A model generated the notes under the pieces. The model saw only the letters and a program-made list of their open reading frames with translations, had not been told where the DNA came from and did no database searches. Below are positions 62,796-64,000 of a DNA stretch of 64,000 nucleotides, in pieces. The first letter of the stretch is position 1; each line of letters begins with the position of its first letter. Both the position numbers and the translations under genes were made by a program. This DNA is from Pseudomonas izuensis. Its GTDB lineage: Bacteria > Pseudomonadota > Gammaproteobacteria > Pseudomonadales > Pseudomonadaceae. The stretch lies in the NCBI RefSeq assembly GCF_009861505.1, contig NZ_WTFT01000038.1, positions 32,340-96,339 of the forward strand, written 5' to 3'.

Positions 62796-63809
62796 TCAAA
62801 CCATCCCCACCTGCCTCAACTCACTCTTCAAATACGCGTAGTAAATCGGCCCCGCCACCACCCCCGGCAGGCCGAACGCGGCTTCGAACACCAGCATCGC
62901 CAGCAGCAACTCCCACGACTTGGCACTGATCTGCCCCCCGACGATGCGCGCGTTGAGGAAGTATTCCAGCTTGTGGATAAAAATCAGGTAACCCAGCGCC
63001 GCCAAGGCCACCCAGATCGACAACGACAGACCTACGATGGTGATCAAGGTGTTCGACATCAGGTTGCCGATCACTGGCAACAGGCCCAGCAGGAAGGTCA
63101 GCACGATCAGCGTCTTGGTCAGCGGCAGCTTGATGCCGAACATTGGCAGCACCACGGCCAGGAAGATGCCGGTGAAGAAGGTGTTGAGCAGGGAAATCTT
63201 GATTTGCGCAAAGACGATATTGCGAAAGGCCTGGACCAGCAGGTGCAGGCGATCGAACAGCGCGGCAGCCAAAGGCTTGCGCTTGGTCAGGTCCGGTACG
63301 CGCTGCAAGGCAATGATCGCGCCGAGCACCATACCGATCAGCAACGTCACAAACATGTGCGCCGCGTCCTTGCCCACCAGTTGCAATTCACTGAGGTGTT
63401 TGCTGACCCATTCGCCAATCGCCACCCGAAACTCGGCGGCACTGGCCGGCAGGTAGGCGTCGATGAACGGTGGCAATTGCCCGCGTGCACGGTCGACCAC
63501 GCCCATGAACTTGTCGAGGGAAGCCCCGGGGTTTTCCGCTTCGTGCAACAGAAAACTGATGGCGCCGGCAAAAATCAGCGACAGGACGCTGACAATCAGA
63601 GTTCCCAGCAACGCCACCGCCAGCCAGCGCGCGCGCCGACCTTCGATCAGCCGCTGCAATTGCGGGGTGAGCATGTTGACCAGTTCGAACACCAGCAACC
63701 CGGCCAACAGGCTGGGCAGCAACCGCAGCGGAATGACCAGCAGCAGTCCGCCAAAAATGATGACCCAGCTGATGACCAGCAATACATGACGCTGAGAAAA
63801 CGTTGGCAT
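62796..63809 (-). CDS. AI-2E family (PerM-like) membrane protein
   Basis: A 337-residue protein with about seven to eight membrane helices, for example VLLVISWVIIFGGLLLVIPLRLL, WLAVALLGTLIVSVLSLIFAGAISFLL and the C-terminal block TLIVLTFLLGLLPVIGNLMSNTLITIVGLS. It also has the family region FNARIVGGQI-like (LNARIVGGQISAKSWELLLAMLVFEAAFGLPGVVAGPIYYAYLKSEL). Members are named for quorum-signal export or for ion/proton antiport, so the function here is open. It stands alone on the minus strand. Confidence 0.88.
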   Translation of the reverse strand: MPTFSQRHVLLVISWVIIFGGLLLVIPLRLLPSLLAGLLVFELVNMLTPQLQRLIEGRRARWLAVALLGTLIVSVLSLIFAGAISFLLHEAENPGASLDKFMGVVDRARGQLPPFIDAYLPASAAEFRVAIGEWVSKHLSELQLVGKDAAHMFVTLLIGMVLGAIIALQRVPDLTKRKPLAAALFDRLHLLVQAFRNIVFAQIKISLLNTFFTGIFLAVVLPMFGIKLPLTKTLIVLTFLLGLLPVIGNLMSNTLITIVGLSLSIWVALAALGYLIFIHKLEYFLNARIVGGQISAKSWELLLAMLVFEAAFGLPGVVAGPIYYAYLKSELRQVGMV

Positions 63810-63934
63810 ACAGCCTCAAAACGAACGGCGTAAAAGGATTGGCAGTCTGCCAGCGATCCGGTGTGAGCACTAGGGATTGTGTGGGGCGACCTTGGTCGGG
63901 GGCAATCCGGTTTTTTGCAGCGACCTTCCGGGCC

Positions 63935-64000
63935 CTATCGCGAGCAGGCTCGCTCCTACAGTGGAACTGCTTACACAGGACAAATGTGGGAGCGAGCCTG
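63935..64000. repeat. REP pair cut by the window end, 'GAGCCTGCTCGCGA' subtype
   Basis: A left arm (63935–63960, CTATCGCGAGCAGGCTCGCT...) and the beginning of an inverted right arm (63985–64000, TGTGGGAGCGAGCCTG). The window stops inside the right arm. Confidence 0.9.

Noticed and set aside
6381..64000. Short palindromic repeats as a CRISPR array or insertion sequence
   Set aside because: The repeats are scattered singly as inverted pairs between unrelated genes, with no regular spacers, cas genes or transposase.

Overview
The window is a chromosomal segment of a high-G+C Pseudomonas, most likely of the P. fluorescens group. Three things point there. The gene order gcbA–ctpL–dsbD–aroQ–accBC–prmA–dusB–fis–purH–purD–retS matches, from memory, the P. 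aeruginosa backbone. Twelve REP-type inverted-repeat pairs of the kind common in fluorescent pseudomonads are scattered between genes. The proteins themselves are recognisably pseudomonad; for example, the RetS phospho-residues all sit exactly 17 positions before the P. aeruginosa ones. I saw no tRNA, rRNA, CRISPR array or transposase.

Layout. 1–2.4 kb: a minus-strand trio of a DUF2515-like protein, a single-pass membrane protein and an Hcp-type T6SS protein, which looks like an effector/immunity/carrier cassette. 2.7–21.4 kb: conserved backbone with c-di-GMP synthesis (gcbA), a phosphate-type chemoreceptor (ctpL) behind a good Pho box, DsbD, AroQ, AccBC, PrmA, a DUF3426 protein, dusB-fis, purH, purD, retS and a MarC protein. 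21.4–30.8 kb: cobalamin corrin-ring genes in two divergent arms (cobGHIJ leftwards, cobL–cbiD–cobK rightwards), interleaved with two A+T-rich paralogues of a family I do not recognise. 31.0–34.6 kb: a RelE/HigB-like toxin-antitoxin pair, then copper-handling genes (DUF2946, PCuAC, DUF2946, PepSY). 34.7–37.5 kb: a FecCDE/BtuCDF-like ABC importer.

37.5–48.1 kb: urea uptake and hydrolysis (urtABCDE, ureD, ureA, two GNAT acetyltransferases, ureB, ureC). A sigma-54 promoter precedes urtA, which fits nitrogen control, and REP pairs sit at four internal junctions. ureEFG are not in the window. 48.1–58.4 kb: two giant minus-strand genes for DUF6543–LRR–NEL proteins, which are candidate effectors with E3 ubiquitin ligase domains. 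One is intact (1640 aa). The other is split into 1052 and 649 aa frames by what looks like a 4-bp tandem duplication. Both share a conserved element at the same distance upstream of the start codon. 58.6–64 kb: an orphan sensor kinase, cbpA-cbpM, a YegD-type Hsp70 and an AI-2E-family membrane protein.

Limits: all family calls come from reading sequence and remembered motifs. No search was run, and residue positions are counted from the stated starts.
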